This document shows positions 24,081-36,587 of a DNA stretch of 64,000 nt, piece after piece. Position 1 is the first letter of the stretch; the number at the start of each line of letters is the position of its first letter. The stretch is taken from NCBI RefSeq assembly GCF_950295315.1, contig NC_080181.1, positions 33,062,441-33,126,440 on the forward strand. The letters are read 5' to 3'. The notes beneath the pieces were generated by a model that was not told the origin of the DNA, made no database searches, and saw only the letters and a list, made by a program, of their open reading frames with translations. Source of the stretch: Erinaceus europaeus. Lineage: Eukaryota; Chordata; Mammalia; Eulipotyphla; Erinaceidae. Both the position numbers and the translations under genes were made by a program.

Positions 24081-24392
24081 TCCTTCTTTCTTTCTTTCTT
24101 TCCTTCTTTCTTTCTTTCATCAGTTTCTTTCCTTCTTTCTTTTATCAGTTTCTTTCCTTCTCACTTTCATTCTTCCTTTCTCCCTCTCTCCCTTCCTTCC
24201 ACCCTCCTTTCACTCCTCTCTTTCTTCTTCCCTTTCTAATTATTTATGTTTTTTTCTTTTTTTATTTCTTCCTTTATACCAGGACACTGCTCTGCTCTAA
24301 TTTACAGTGGTGAAAGGGATTGAACCAGGGACATTAGAGCTTCAGGAATGAAAGTATTTTTCATAACCATTATGCTGTCTCTGTAGCACAAA
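24028..24392 (-). repeat. Second-family tRNA SINE with (TTTC)n tail
   Basis: Antisense SINE body at 24268-24392 (CAGGACACTGCTCTGCTCTA, GATTGAACCAGGGACATTAG, CATAACCATTATGCTGTCTC), preceded by a long pyrimidine array of TTTC/TTCC units (24034-24240) that is the expanded A-rich tail of the element. Frames of about 80-104 codons at 23986-24300 are poly-Ser/Phe-type translations of the array. Confidence 0.88.
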
Positions 24393-25224
24393 TGCCCAGT
24401 CTCTCTCACCTCTTCATAATCTTCACACACTATTCTTTTGTGGTGGCCTGCCTCAAAAATGGTCCCTAATTTGTATTCATTGTATTTATCCTCTCCCAAA
24501 GGAATAGGGTTGACACATGTTAACCAAAATGATATTGCAGACATGGTCATATGCAACTTCTAGGACTATCTCATAATATCTGTGAGGCTTTCTCTTTGTT
24601 TTCCTTCAGTCACCTGCTCTGGGGAAATCCACTTAACATATTCAAAATACACTCATGAAGCAGACTTATGGGGACATTCATGTGTCAGGAACTGGGCCTT
24701 TCTCTGAACAGCTTATGTGAAATTCATCTTGAAAATGGTTTTCTAGTCTCAGTGAAACCTTCAGATAGTAACTCCAGCCTTTTATTTGACTCCAATTTCC
24801 TGGAGAGATGCCAAGCCAGAAGCAAACAGGCAAGCCATTTCTGAATTTTTGACTCAGAGAAATTAAGATGGGTATATAAAAGTCATTAAGGTTGGGTAAT
24901 TTATTATACTAAATTTATACTGATTATACTATTATACTAAAATTATACTAATTTATTATACTAAAATGGAAAAGTAGTACAATCTTCCATCATGTTTCAG
25001 CTTCTGGCCACCAAGCCCTGTTGACTTGCTAGCCTTACCATACAAAGATATGAAAATGCATACATTTGCCTCTGGGAAAAGCTTTTCAATATATTTATCA
25101 TTGTGTCTATTGACTAAACACTATATTTAAAATTCAAACTGACTGCTACACCAACACCAATTTTCCTTCCTGCAAATTGACTCATTCCAGAAGCCTTTCT
25201 ATTTAATAAATGGCCTACTAATAG
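24393..25224. other. Unassigned; AT-rich tandem segment
   Basis: No gene. At 24897-24967 the unit ATTATACTAAA/ATTTATACT recurs imperfectly several times. Confidence 0.5.
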
Positions 25225-25365
25225 TTTCCTAGGTTTTTTTTATATCCAATGTCTATTTCAAACTATCATAATTCTGTGTAGTAGAAAAGGAAGATGTAAA
25301 TTCATTTTACAGAAGAAATTGAAACTCAATATATTTAAATGTTGATTTTAACAAATTTATAGCTA
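25225..25365 (-). repeat. Possible MIR fragment, antisense
   Basis: TTCATTTTACAGAAGAAATTGAAACTCA resembles the MIR core 'CCATTTTACAGATGAGGAAACTGAGGC' in its spacing and key words (antisense orientation). Diverged and short. Confidence 0.45.
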
Positions 25366-25693
25366 TTTTATGGTAGTAATAAGATTGGGGTTGACTAATT
25401 TCCACTGTTCTGCCTACATATTAAAGACAGACAAGCCAACTGTCCAGTGTTTTTATCTGCATGGCTGGACACAAAATCAATTCAACAAGGACTTGACAGA
25501 CATGGATTTTTGTAAAATGAATAATGCATTTATAAACATGTCCAAATAAAAATGAAAATTACAATGTTAATATTTGTTCCTCCTAGAAGGAATCACCACA
25601 TTTAGTACCTTAAAGCAACAGTAAATTAGGTATTGTCACATGTTTCTGGGATTTGATGTTCCCATCTTGGTAGTCCATTTAAAGTTGCAGTCA

Positions 25694-26486
25694 AGGTGGG
25701 CTACAGAGCAGCAGCAGCAGCTTTGTTTCTCTCCTCTCCTCTCCAGGGTCAACTAGGAATACCAAAGGAGACCACCTGGGACCACAACGAGACTGCACTA
25801 GAATGACTTTAGGAAGCCTCCAAATCACCTGTGAGTGCAAATACATGTGGCTCATGGACAGAGAGGAGCCTAGGAAGAGATTAAGTGGCTGGTAACAGTC
25901 TGGCAGTTTACCAGTTGAGACACCACCTCCAGTTTCTTTCACCAATAAAAAGATGGCTGAAGGGAGGAGGAAAAACCCCTACAACTCACCAAATGCAACT
26001 TTTAGTCTCCATTGCTACTGCCCTCAGAATCTGGAGCAGCAGGGAGGAGGGGAACCCTGTACTGACACCAAGGGACAGAGAAATAATGAGGAAACTCAGG
26101 AAAAGATCTATACCTCGGTGGCCTAGTGGTGAGGCTGAAAGAGTCTCTTTGCATAACCATTGAATTATCTCTGCCCCACCCTGCTTTATTTCTTGGTCAA
26201 GAGTCAGTGATTAAGCTAAGAAGCCTACTTGTAATTTAAAAGCACTCAGGCTCCCATAGCCTACAGGGAAGAAAAAGAACAAAAGAGGATTTTAAGCCAC
26301 TGAGCTCCAACACAGGGATTAAAATAATATTGAAACAACTGTCAATTTCCACAACTGTGAACCCTTTAATTACCTTAATAAGACATAAGTCAATCCAAGC
26401 AAGAGTGATCAGTAATTTGGAAAGTACTGAGAGAGGGACCTCATATTATAAAAAATGGTTAACCAACAAGAAAAAATATTGGAGAA
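25694..26486 (+). promoter_or_regulatory. L1 5' UTR (presumed promoter region)
   Basis: Starts with GGTGGGCTACAGAGCAGCAG directly after the target duplication and ends at the ORF1 relic. It has no sequence in common by eye with the 5' UTR of the L1 at 50.15 kb, so the two L1 lineages use different 5' UTRs. Open frames at 25691-25945 (-) and 25885-26163 (+) are not recognised. Promoter activity is inferred from position only. Confidence 0.7.
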
Positions 26487-27425
26487 ATGAACCAGGACAA
26501 TAGTATAGCTAAAAGCCCCCGGAAAAGTGAAACACAAAATAATGAGTTAAGTATCCAAACACTAGTTAAGGAAATAATCACAGGAGTGAGTAAAGAGTTT
26601 GAAAGAATTGTTTTAAGAAATGCAGAAACAAGAAATGAGACTCTGGAAGAAAACACTAATTATCTCAAGGTTATTAGATAGCTGTAAGTTGAAATCACTG
26701 AACTAAAAAGACAACTAGATGAACACACTAAAACAGTATCAGAACAAGGTAACAAAATAGATGAACTCCAGAAAACAGTAGAGGGGAGAGAGAAGAGAAA
26801 AAAATGAGGCTGAAGACAGAATTAGCTAGATCAAGGATGAATTAGAGACAACAAAAAAAGTAGTAAGAGATCTCAAAAAGACATTAAGAGATACTGAAAA
26901 CAACAACAGAGACATATGGGATGACTTCAAAAGAAATAAAATATGCATTATTGGCTTACCAAAGGAAGAAAGAGAGGGAGGGGAAGAAAGCATTCTTCAG
27001 GACATAATAGCTGAGAACTTCTCTAGTTTAGACAACATCAAAGACACAAACGTTCAAGAAGCACAGAGGGTCCCAAACAGAATTAACCCAGATTTAAAGA
27101 CACTAAGACAATTCATATTGAGAATGGAAAGGAATAAGGATAAAGAAAGGATAAAGAAGGCTGCAAGAGAAAAAGAAAGAGTCACCTACAGAGGAAAACC
27201 CATAAGATTAGCTGCAGACATCTTCACACAAACACTACAGACCAGAAGAGAATGGCAAGATATCTGTCAAGCACTCAATGAGAAAAGCCTTCAACCAAGA
27301 CTACTGTATCCTGCTAGACTGTCATTCAGACTAGATGGAGGCATCAAAACCTCAGACAAACAACAGTTGAAAGAATCAACTATCACGAAGCCTGCCCTGA
27401 AAGAAGATCTGAAAGGTCTCCTATA
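26487..27425 (+). pseudogene. L1 ORF1p relic
   Basis: ORF1p is the L1 RNA-binding chaperone (coiled coil, RRM, C-terminal domain) that coats L1 RNA in the cytoplasm. Visible parts: an N-terminal segment 26487-26680 (64 codons to the first stop), a lysine/glutamate-rich coiled-coil-like stretch broken by stops (26690-26930), the RRM region (IWDDFKRNK-like, 26918 on; QEAQRVPNR near 27055), and an intact C-terminal segment 27118-27425 with RREWQDICQALNEK and LYPARLSFRLDGGIKT, typical of the ORF1p C-terminal domain. At least two in-frame disruptions; no function expected. The stop at 27424-27426 is followed by about 95 bp before ORF2. Confidence 0.9.
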
Positions 27426-27519
27426 AAAAGTCAGATCACCATAAACATTCCATCTAGCAGAACACTCTAAAAATCTACAAGAATGGAGTTAAAATAATCT
27501 TCAATCTTTGATATAAATA

Positions 27520-30500
27520 AATGTCAATGACCTGAATTCAACTATTAAAAGGCACAGATTAGGAAGATGGATCAGAAAACATAATCCAACAATATGCTGT
27601 CTACAGGAAACTCACATAACTCAACAAGACAAACACAGACTCAAAGTGAAAGGAAGGAAAACAATCACACAAACCAATGGGCCACAAACAGGGACAGGAA
27701 CAGCTATTCTCATATCTGATATGACAGATTTTAAAATAAATGAAATTTTAAAAGATAGGGATGGACACTACTTAATGATTAGAGGATCAGTCAATCAAGA
27801 GGACTTAACAGTTATTAACATCTATGCACCAAATGAGAAGCTATCTAAATACATCAAACATCTACTGAAAGAGCTACAGCAATATATTCACAGCAACACA
27901 GTCATAGTAGGGAACTTCAACACCCTATTCTCTCAACTTGACAGATCATCCAGGCAGAAAATTAATGAAGACATGAGGGAGCTAAATGAGGAGATAGATA
28001 AATTATAATTATTGGAATTTTCAGAGTCAATCATCCCAAGAAACTATAATACACATTTTACTAAAGTCCACATGAGTCACTCACAAGGATAGATCATATC
28101 TTAGGCCACAAAGACAGCATCAGCAAATTCAATAGCATTGAAATCATCCCAAGCATCTTCTCAGACCACAGTGGAATGAAATCAACACTTAAAAATCGAC
28201 AAAAGATTAGTAATAATTCCAAAATGTGGAAGCTCAACAGTATACTACTTAACAACTACTGGGTCAAAGAGGAAATAAAGGAAGAAATCAAAATGCTTTG
28301 AGAGTTCAATGAAAATGAAGACACAAGCTATCAAAATATTTGGGACTCAGCTAAGGCAGTAATGAGTGGGAAGTTCATAGCCAAAAATGCACACTTTAGG
28401 AAACAAGAAAAAGCACAAATAAACAACCTGATAGCACATCTTAAATGCCTAGAAGAAGAACAAGAGAACCCTAAACTAACCAGAAGGACAGAAATCACTA
28501 AAGTCAGGGCAGAAATAAATAACATTGAAAATAAGAAAACCATACAAAAGATAAACAAAAGTAAATGTTGGTTCTTCAAATGTGTGAACAAAATCGAGAA
28601 ACCTTTATCCAGACTCACAAAACAAAAAAGGGAGAAGACCCAAATAAAACAGATCATAATTGAAAGAGGAGTTACCACAACAGAAACTGCAGAAATTCAC
28701 TATATCATGGAGACTTCTATGAACAACTATATGCCACCAAGCTACAGAACTTGGAAGAAATGGATGATTTCCTAGATACCTATGAACTTACAAAATTAAG
28801 TAAAGAGGAACTAGATGACACGAACAGGCCCATCATAGCTAATGAAATTGAAACAGTTATCAAAAAATGTTCCCCAAAATAAAAGTCCTGGACCAGATGG
28901 TTTTACACATGAATTCTATAAAACCTTCCAAGAAGAACTAATACCACTACTTTGAAAAGTCTTCCAGAAGATTGAAGACACTGGAATACTCCCATCCAGC
29001 TTCTATGAAGCCAACATCACTTTGATACCAAACACAGACAGGGACACAACCAAAAAAGAAAACTACAGACCAATATCTCTGATGAACATAGATGCTAGAA
29101 TATTAAACAAAATTCTAGCCAACCGGATACAGCAGTATATTAAAAAGAATGTTCATCATGACTAAGTGGGGCTTATCCCAGGCATGCAAGGTTGGTTTAA
29201 TATATGTAAATCAATTAACGTGATACACCACATCAATAAAAGCAAGATCAAAAACCATATGGTCATAGCAATAGATGCAGAGAAAGCCTTTGACAGAAAC
29301 CAACATCCCTTTATGATCAAAACACTACAAAAAATGGGAATAGTTGGAAAATTCTCAAAGATAGTGGAGTCTATATATATCCCACCTACAGCCAACATCA
29401 TACTCAATGGTAAAAAACTGGAAGCCTTTCCCCTCAGATCAGGTACTAGACAGGGCTGACCACTATAACCATTACTATTCAACATAGGGTTGGAAGTCCT
29501 TGCCATAGCAATCAGGCAGGAGCATGGAATTAAAGGGATACAGACTGGAATAGAAGAAGTCAAACTCTCCCTATTTTCAGATGGCATGATAGTATACATA
29601 GAAAAACCCAAGGAATCCAGCAAGAAGCTTTTGGAAATCATCAAGCAATACAGTAAGGTATCAGGCTACAAAATTAACATTCAAATGTCAGTGTCATTTC
29701 TCTATGCAAACACTAAAGTACAAAAACATGAAATCCAGAAATCAATTCCTTTCACTATAGCAACAAAAACAATAAAATATCTAGAAATAAACCTAACCAA
29801 AGAAGTGAAAGACTTGTATATTGAAAATTATGAGTCACTACTTAAGGAAATTGAAAAAGAAAAGAAGTGGAAAGATATTCCATGTTCATGGGTTGGCAGA
29901 ATTAACATCATCACAATAAATATACTACCTAGAGTCATACACATATTTAATGCAATCCCTGTCAAGATCCCAAGCAGATTTTTTAGGAGAATAGAAGAAA
30001 TGCTACAAATGTTTATCTGGAACCAGAAAAGACCTAGAATTGCCAAAGCAATCTTGAGAAGAAAGAACAGAACTGGAGGCATCACACTCCCAGATCTCAA
30101 ATTGTTCTATAGGGCCACTGTCATCAAAACTGCTTGGTACTGGAACATGAACTGTCACACTGACAGTGGAATAGAACTGAGAGTCCAGAAGTAAGCCCGA
30201 TCACCTATGGACATCTAGTCTTTGACAAAGGTGGCCAGACTGTTCAATGGGGAAAGCAGAGTCTCTTCAACAAATGGAGTTGGAAAAAAATGGGTTGAAA
30301 CATGCAGAAGAATGAAACTGAAACAATATATTTGACCAAATATAAAAGTAAATTCCAAGTGGATCAAGGACTTGGATGTTAGACCAGAAACTATCAGATA
30401 CTTAGAAGAAAATATTAGCAGAACTCTTTTCCGCATAAATTTTAAAGACTTCTTCAATGAAACGAATCCAATTACAAAGAAGACTAAGGCAAGCATAAAC

Positions 30501-31308
30501 CTATGGGACTACATGAAATTAAAAAGCTTCTGCAAAGAAAAGAAACCACTACCCAACCCAAGAGACCTCTCACAGAATGGGAGAATATCTTTACATGCCA
30601 CACATCAGACAAAAGTTTAATAACCAAAATATATAAAGAGCTTGCCAAACATAAGAACAAGAAAACAAATAACCCCATCCAAAAGTGGGGAGAGGACATA
30701 GACAGAGTATTCACCACAGAAAATATCCAAAAGGTCAAGAAACACATGAAAAAATGCTCCAAGTCTTTGATTGTCAGAGAAATGCAAATAAAGACAACAA
30801 TGAGATAGCACTTCACTCCTGTGAGAATATAATACATCAGAAAAGGTAGCAGCAGCAAATGCTGGAGAGGTTGTTGGGTCAAAGGATCCCTCCTGCACAG
30901 GAATGTAAATTGGTAGGAATGTAAATTGGTCCAATCTCTGCGGAGAACAGTCTGGAGAATTCTCAGAAGGCTAGAAATGGACTTACCCTATGATCCTACA
31001 ATTCCTCTCCTGGGGATATATCCTTAGGAACCCAACACACCCATTCAAAAACATCCATGTACACATATGTTCTTAGCACCACAATTTGTAATAGCCAAAA
31101 CCTGGAAACAACCCAGGTTTCCAACAACAGATGAGTGGCTGATCAAGTTGTTGTCTATATACACAATGGAATACTACTCAGCTATTTAAAATGGTGACTT
31201 CACCATTTTCAGCCAATCTTGGATGGATCTTGAAAAATTCATGTGAAATAAAATAAGTCTGAAACAGAAGGATAAATATGGGATGATCTCATTCTCAGGC
31301 AGAAGTTG
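27520..31308 (+). pseudogene. L1 ORF2p relic (endonuclease, reverse transcriptase)
   Basis: ORF2p nicks target DNA and reverse-transcribes L1 RNA. Endonuclease region 27520-28230: INVNDLNS, LQETHI, IYAPNEK, then VGNFNT where the family has GDFN, so a catalytic Asp is Asn; SDHSGM survives. Reverse transcriptase 28800-29900: [33 protein letters not shown] followed by TGA (29457-29459), and FSDG (29574-29585) in place of FADD, losing a catalytic Asp. C-terminal part 29900-31308 includes [15 protein letters not shown] and a broken Cys-rich segment. Several stops and frameshifts; the longest surviving frame is 234 codons (29490-30194). Inactive. Confidence 0.95.
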
Positions 31309-31548
31309 AAAAACAAGATCAGAAGAGAAAACACAAGTAGAACCTGAACTAGAATTGGTGTATTGCACCAAAGTAAAAGTCTCTGGCGTGGGTGGGTGGG
31401 AGAATACAGGTCCAAAAAGGATGAAAGAGGGCCTCATGGGGGTTGTATTCTTATGTGGAAAACTGGGAACTATTATTCATGTACAAACTATTTTATTTAC
31501 TGTCGGATATAAAACATTAATTCCCCAGTATGAAATAAAAAAAATAAT
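31309..31548 (+). other. Short 3' UTR of the old L1
   Basis: About 240 bp. GTGGGTGGGTGGG at 31391-31403, about 80 bp after the stop, matches in position the first G-rich motif of the young L1 3' UTR. There is no counterpart of the young 1.1 kb extension. Confidence 0.8.
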
Positions 31549-31561
31549 AAAGTTGCAGTCA

Positions 31562-32610
31562 TATATTGGGAAAGGGGCCATCCTGAAGATCTCTTTACTC
31601 ACCTATTTATGTGTCATCTGGGTGGGATAGCTGTAACTTTGGCAGTTGTTTGAGACTCTCTCTCTTTAAGTGGTTTCTCCATGTGTATTTCTGAAGTCAG
31701 CTTTAGAGAAGTCAAACTTCTTTTGTGATAGTTGAATGATTCTAAATATCCTAAGAACATGGTTTCTAAGCAGAAGCTGTTGGAAGTCTTTCTATAATCT
31801 AGCCTCAAACAGTTTAGAATGCCACTTTTTATTATATTTTATTGGCTGAGAAACTTATTAAGATTAATAATTGTTTCACTACTTTGTGAGCTCCTTGGGT
31901 GAAATTTGAAATTGGCACCCATACATGGAAAGCAAGACAGAGAGAGAAGAGAAAGGCAGACAACACTGAATTGATAGGTGGTAGTTTAATAAACAGAGAC
32001 TCCTATACAAGATTTGTCTTGGCATAATTCTCATATATTGTCTGTAAGGATGCAAAATGACACGGCTACATTGAAAAACTAAAAAGTTTGGCAGTTTCTT
32101 ACTTCCTATAAGATTAATCACATATCTGCCACATAATTAAAAATGATCCCACTCCTAGCCATTGTACAAAGATGAAAGTTGTTATCACACAGTCATCTGT
32201 GCATGCAAGTTTATATGGCTTTCTTCAGAATCATCAGAACAACTATCCTCAACTGACGGATGAATAAACCAGTAGTAAGGTAGTGATGCCCTATTAATCG
32301 TCTGCATAAAGACATAAACAAGCATATTGTTCTTGAAGAAGTTATCTTGAAAGGGTTAATGTCTGAATATGGCAAACTGGGAAGGGCAGAACTCTAGGGA
32401 AAGATATCTGCCTTTCCCAAAGAAGGAGAAAGGTCTTTAGGGTGCCAGTAATGAGGCATTTTATGACAGAAACATTCTGTAGCTTGGTGGTATTGGTGGT
32501 GTCATGGTTGTAAAGAGAATTTGTGAAAACTCACAAAAATATTCATTTTACAAAGGCAAAATTAAATGTTTAGAAAGTGCAACTCAACACCAGGCTTTAA
32601 ATAAAACCCT
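31562..32610. other. Unassigned; possible MIR remnant
   Basis: No gene recognised. 32220-32300 (ATCCTCAACTGACGGATGAATAAACC) weakly resembles a MIR core in antisense. Short frames at 31614-31808 and 31879-32121 on the minus strand have no known domain. Confidence 0.45.
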
Positions 32611-32614
32611 TGTT

Positions 32615-32737
32615 TTCTTCGCCACCAAGAGCACTGCTCAGCTGGGGCTTTAAGGTAGTACTAGGGATTGAACCTGGGAACTCAGAGTGTCAAGCTTGCA
32701 AGTAATTTGTATAAGCATTATTTTGTCTCCCCAGCCA
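32615..32737 (-). repeat. Second-family tRNA SINE, antisense
   Basis: GAGCACTGCTCAGCTGGGGC, GGGATTGAACCTGGGAACTC (B box complement) and TTTGTATAAGCATTATTTTG (A box complement) in the family order. Confidence 0.85.
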
Positions 32738-34135
32738 TAAAAAAATTTTTAAAAGGAAAAAAATGTTTTGGGTAATTGTAAGTACATATTGTTACCTACC
32801 CACCAGATTCTTTGGAGTTTATGCAGCAAACTTAATAGGGTTTAGTCATGTGTACAGGCCAGATGTTTTCAATAACACATTACTCATTCAAAGATATGTC
32901 CTTGATGTAACCCCCAAATGACAAAATGAGTGAAACAAACATTCCAAGGATAGAGTGCATTGTTAAGAAGACTTGAGTGCCAGAGTCTGACTTAGGGTTC
33001 AACCAGTAGTCAATGATTTCTCTTCACACTGAACAAAATCAAGGGAGAGCAGATACAAACATCACTATATACAGAACATGAAGGAAGTGTTGTGGCCATT
33101 TTTGAGGCAAACGTTCAAGAGTTTGCCCTCTATTCCAACTATGCATGATCCTCTCTCATACAAAGCACACACTCTCTCAAAGCAAAAAAAGTTTTATCCA
33201 ATTTTAGAAATGGGTTAAAAACCCAAAGTCTTGTCTAAATTATGTAGATAATCCTCATTTGGAATAGTGTTTGGGTCTGATTCTTTGGGTCTGAAGACTT
33301 GTGAAATAAATATTCATTTGTCCACTCATTCACTCCCACCATCACCACCACCTCTAACACACAACATATAATAAGTAACTACAATATACCCTACATTTCC
33401 AAAAAGGAAGAAATAAGTGATATATATGGAAGTCCCTGTTTCACACAATTCTGAGATTCTGCTGGGCACATATTGCTAGTTCCTCAGTCAGTACACAGTT
33501 CTAATTTCAGCAAATGATACAATCTTTCCTCTGGACTATTTGGGTTCCTTCTCTGAATTTTCATTTATTTTTCCATAGGAGGAATTGGCTCTTATTTTAA
33601 ACTGAACAGTCTCCCCCATTTTTTTTTTTTTGCTACTTATAGAAGACTGGAAGTCTAAAAGCATTTTCTATATTGTCTCTGTTCCTTTCAGTTCAAGCTG
33701 GCATAATTCCTTTAAATTTTTTGTGGTCTTCCTGTATACCAAATTATAAAAGTTAGAGTCCTATCTTCTTTCTGTATATTGTCCTTTATCTCCATTGACT
33801 TCAGAGTCAAAATACTGTGGAGTAGTGCTGTTAAGATTCATATGTGTCTTTTGTCTAGTTTAAAGGGTCAACAAGGTGTTCCCTTAAGAGTCTTTTCCAG
33901 TGAAAGTTTAAGTCGCACAGATTTAATATTTGTAGAAACTCTATGAGACATGCCCTTAACTCTTTAGGAGGTCTCAACAAAGTCTCATAACCATGATTTT
34001 ACTCTGAAACCGTACTTTATTCATAACACCTTGGGTTATATCTTTTACCTGGGGGCTTCTCTAGTTTGAGAAGTTTTCATTGAGATGGTCTAGAGAGGAG
34101 AAATAGTTCTATATTTTAACCTATGAAACATGAAC
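32738..34135. other. Unassigned sequence
   Basis: About 1.4 kb, AT-rich, no open frame of note and no repeat that I recognise. Confidence 0.5.
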
Positions 34136-34139
34136 TCAT

Positions 34140-34178
34140 TTATTGAGTTGGAACCCAGGCTCCTCCCTACCTGTGAAC

Positions 34179-34233
<55 letters not shown>

Positions 34234-34420
34234 CCTTCACCAGCAGTGAATCAAGTACTTCAGGCATCTCTCTCTGTCTCTCTCTCTTTCCCTACCCCGC
34301 CCCTCAGATTCTCTCTGTCCTATTAAGAAATAAAGGTAGAGGAAGGGAAAAACCGGTGGCCAAGAGCAATAGAATCCATGCTTATCTAGAGATAAGCCTG
34401 GAGGCAATTGAAAAAAAAAT
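34140..34420 (+). repeat. tRNA-derived SINE carrying a (TG)n tract
   Basis: B-box region remnant GTTGGAACCCAGGCTCC, CTCCCTACCTGTGAACATT, then about 48 bases of pure TG (34182-34231) replacing part of the body, then CACCAGCAGTGAATCAAG, GATTCTCTCTGTCCTATTAAG, and the 3' unit GAGCAATAGAATCCATG. The frame at 34143-34493 (CVCVCV...) reads through the TG tract and is not a gene. Confidence 0.8.
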
Positions 34421-34499
34421 AAAAGTAAACAATAATAAGAAACTTAAGTTTCTTAGTGATGATTTTTCAAAGTTGATTTATAACATTTACTAACATGAG

Positions 34500-34605
34500 A
34501 GAGGAAGAAAAAGAGAGCTATAACATTACTCTGGCACTTGCAATGCCAGGGTTTAAACTTAGGACCTCATGCTTGAGAGACCAACACTATCCACTGTTAC
34601 AGTCC
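34500..34605 (-). repeat. Third-family tRNA SINE, antisense
   Basis: ACTCTGGCACTTGCAATGCC, AGGGTTTAAACTTAGGACCT (B box complement), CATGCTTGAGAGACCAACAC and TATCCACTGTTACAGTCC (A box complement). Diverged. Confidence 0.7.
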
Positions 34606-34839
34606 ATGATGATAATGACTTTTAAAATATAATAGCATGCCAATGCTACAATCAATGCAAGAAATAGTTTTGTTGAAATTAATTTTTTCTGTTATTTAAA
34701 AGTCATAATGGGGAGAATATGACTACTAGCTACAGACTAGGAGAAAATGCATGCCAAAAACCCATATAATAAGGAACCTAGAATATAAAAATAGTTCTTG
34801 AAATTCAACAATAAGAGACAACCTGGTTTCAAAGGGGTG

Positions 34840-35010
34840 GGGCTGGGCTGAGTGTGGCACACTTGGTTGAGCACACATGTCACTAGACACTGTGTTCAAG
34901 TTCCTAGTCCTTACCTGCAAGTACTGCAGGAGTTTCTCTCTCTCTCTCTCTCCTCTCTCCTCTCTTAAGTTTTATCTTATCAAATAATAAGTAAGTATAA
35001 TTTTAAAAGT
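34840..35010 (+). repeat. tRNA-derived SINE, older subfamily, shortened
   Basis: GGGCTGGGCTGAGTGTGGCA, CACTTGGTTGAGCACACATG, TGTTCAAGTTCCTAGTCCTT, a (TC)n stretch, tail CAAATAATAAGTAAG. Lies inside the ancient L1. Confidence 0.8.
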
Positions 35011-35554
35011 AAAAAGGCTGAAGACTTTAGTGACCACCCTACCAAAAATATATAGTTGGAGTGAGAAGTGAGCATCTGAAAAATACTCCACATTGTATGT
35101 CCTCATGAAAATGTAAATTAAAATCAACTGTGAGATATCATACTACCTCTAACAGAATGGCACAATGCCAGCACACTCACAACACTAAACACATGTAAGA
35201 CTGTGGAGCAACAGGAACTCTCATTCATTGTGGCTGGGAGTGTAAAAAACACAGTCATTTCAGAAGACAGCTTGGCAGTTCCTCACAAAGATAAACAGGC
35301 TCTTACTATAAGAACCAGCAATCAAGCTCTTTGATACTTACCTAAAGGAGATAAGAATACATGTCTACACAAAATCCTGTACATATCACTTTATAGCAGT
35401 TCCGTTCCTAATTGGCCAAATTCAGAAACAACTGAGATCGCCTTCATTTGATGAATGGATTAATAAACTATGGTACGTCAAAACAATGGGATATTAATCA
35501 ATACCAAAACAAATGAGCTATCAAACCATGAAAAAAGCATAGAAGAATCTTTTA

Positions 35555-35697
35555 TTGTTAATTTTTTTAAAGATTTACTAGAGACAGAGAAAGAGAGAGA
35601 GCAAAGTACCACTTTGTTGGCATAAAGTTGTGCCAGGGACTGAATCTGGGGTCTATGAGCATACAAGTTGGGCATGCTCTCGCATCTCCCCCACCAT
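35555..35697 (-). repeat. Third-family tRNA SINE, antisense, in ancient L1
   Basis: TTTTTTTAAAGATTTACTAG, purine-rich GAGACAGAGAAAGAGAGAGA, then GTGCCAGGGACTGAATCTGG and GGGCATGCTCTCGCATCTCC, with L1 sequence resuming on both sides. Confidence 0.75.
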
Positions 35698-35910
35698 ATA
35701 GAGGAATCCTAATTGCATATTGTTAAGTGGGAAAAGGTAATCTGGCACACTGTGTGATTTCAACTATATAACATTGTAGAAAAGATTAACTGATGAGGGA
35801 GCAAAAAGAATAGTGGTTATGGGAGTAGGGTGTTGGGGTTAGGGAAAAGAAGCACAATTTAGCTCTAAGACAGTGAAACTCATGAAGATGGATTATCCCA
35901 CAATTGTACA

Positions 35911-36587
35911 TGTTGGAGAATAGGGTCCATTGTCCTGGCAAGTCCAGGCCATTGTTTCCATGAGGTTCAAGTGTGTTTACCCCCAACTCTCCGTCTAGGA
36001 CAAGAGAAGGGCAGGTTCCCCTGACCTCCTGAACTAATAATGATGGATGGCTTCTCCGGAATGGGGGCTACCTTTCTGCACATGCCTCTCCTCTCCCTTT
36101 AAAACAAAGGCCATGAATTATTGTACATTGTGCTTGGCCTAACTTGAAAGGCACCACATACGTTCTTGCTCAACTGCCCCCTAGTCTTCCCCCTTCCTTT
36201 GAAGTGCCTGCAATTTACCCTGAGGTGCCAGTAATTTACCCCCGGGGAAATATGCATTAAGAAGCTTGTGATCAAACCTTGTATGGTAATTTTTCATTTG
36301 TGATCAAATAGTTATAGGTCAACATGTGGCTATACATTGTGTTGCTTGGGTTAATGATTACCTTGACCTTCTACCTGGGCAATGGGTATATACATATGTA
36401 CTTGCTTTCTCTCTCAAATGAATGAATCACCATCCTAGGCTTTTCCCAGGGCTGACTGCTTGTCTTCCTGTGCATGTTGCCCTTGACACGCTGAGCTGCC
36501 CCGGGAACCCCCGGGGGGGGGGGGTGCTCTGACCCTCTTTTGCCCAATGGCTACTGAGGTGGGGAACCCAGAGCGAGCTGTCCCACA
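35911..36587 (+). repeat. Solo LTR in ancient L1
   Basis: 677 bp with TGTTGG...CCCACA ends. Direct repeat GTACA at 35906-35910 and 36589-36593, one base off the right edge. L1 sequence resumes immediately (AGATCCC...TACATTTGTCCAG). A TATA-like GGGTATATACATATG lies at about 36382-36400. The CCCCGGGAACCCCCGGGG region with a 13-G run (36497-36525) is the most GC-rich point nearby. No internal ERV sequence. Confidence 0.8.

Larger units (their letters stand above)
25681..31561 (+). mobile_element. Full-length L1, old and decayed, with 13-bp duplication
   Basis: The element spans 25694-31548 (about 5.85 kb) between direct repeats AAAGTTGCAGTCA at 25681-25693 and 31549-31561. Layout: 5' UTR 25694-26486, ORF1 relic 26487-27425, ORF2 relic from about 27520 to 31308, 3' UTR about 240 bp, A-rich end AATAAAAAAAATAATAA. 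Both ORFs carry frameshifts and stops. The 3' UTR is short and lacks the 1.1 kb extension of the younger L1s. The duplication plus the complete 5' end argues for a single full-length insertion. Confidence 0.95.

Noticed and set aside
23986..24300. Ser/Phe/Leu-rich frames of 80-104 codons
   Set aside because: Translation of a TTTC/TTCC tail microsatellite in three phases.
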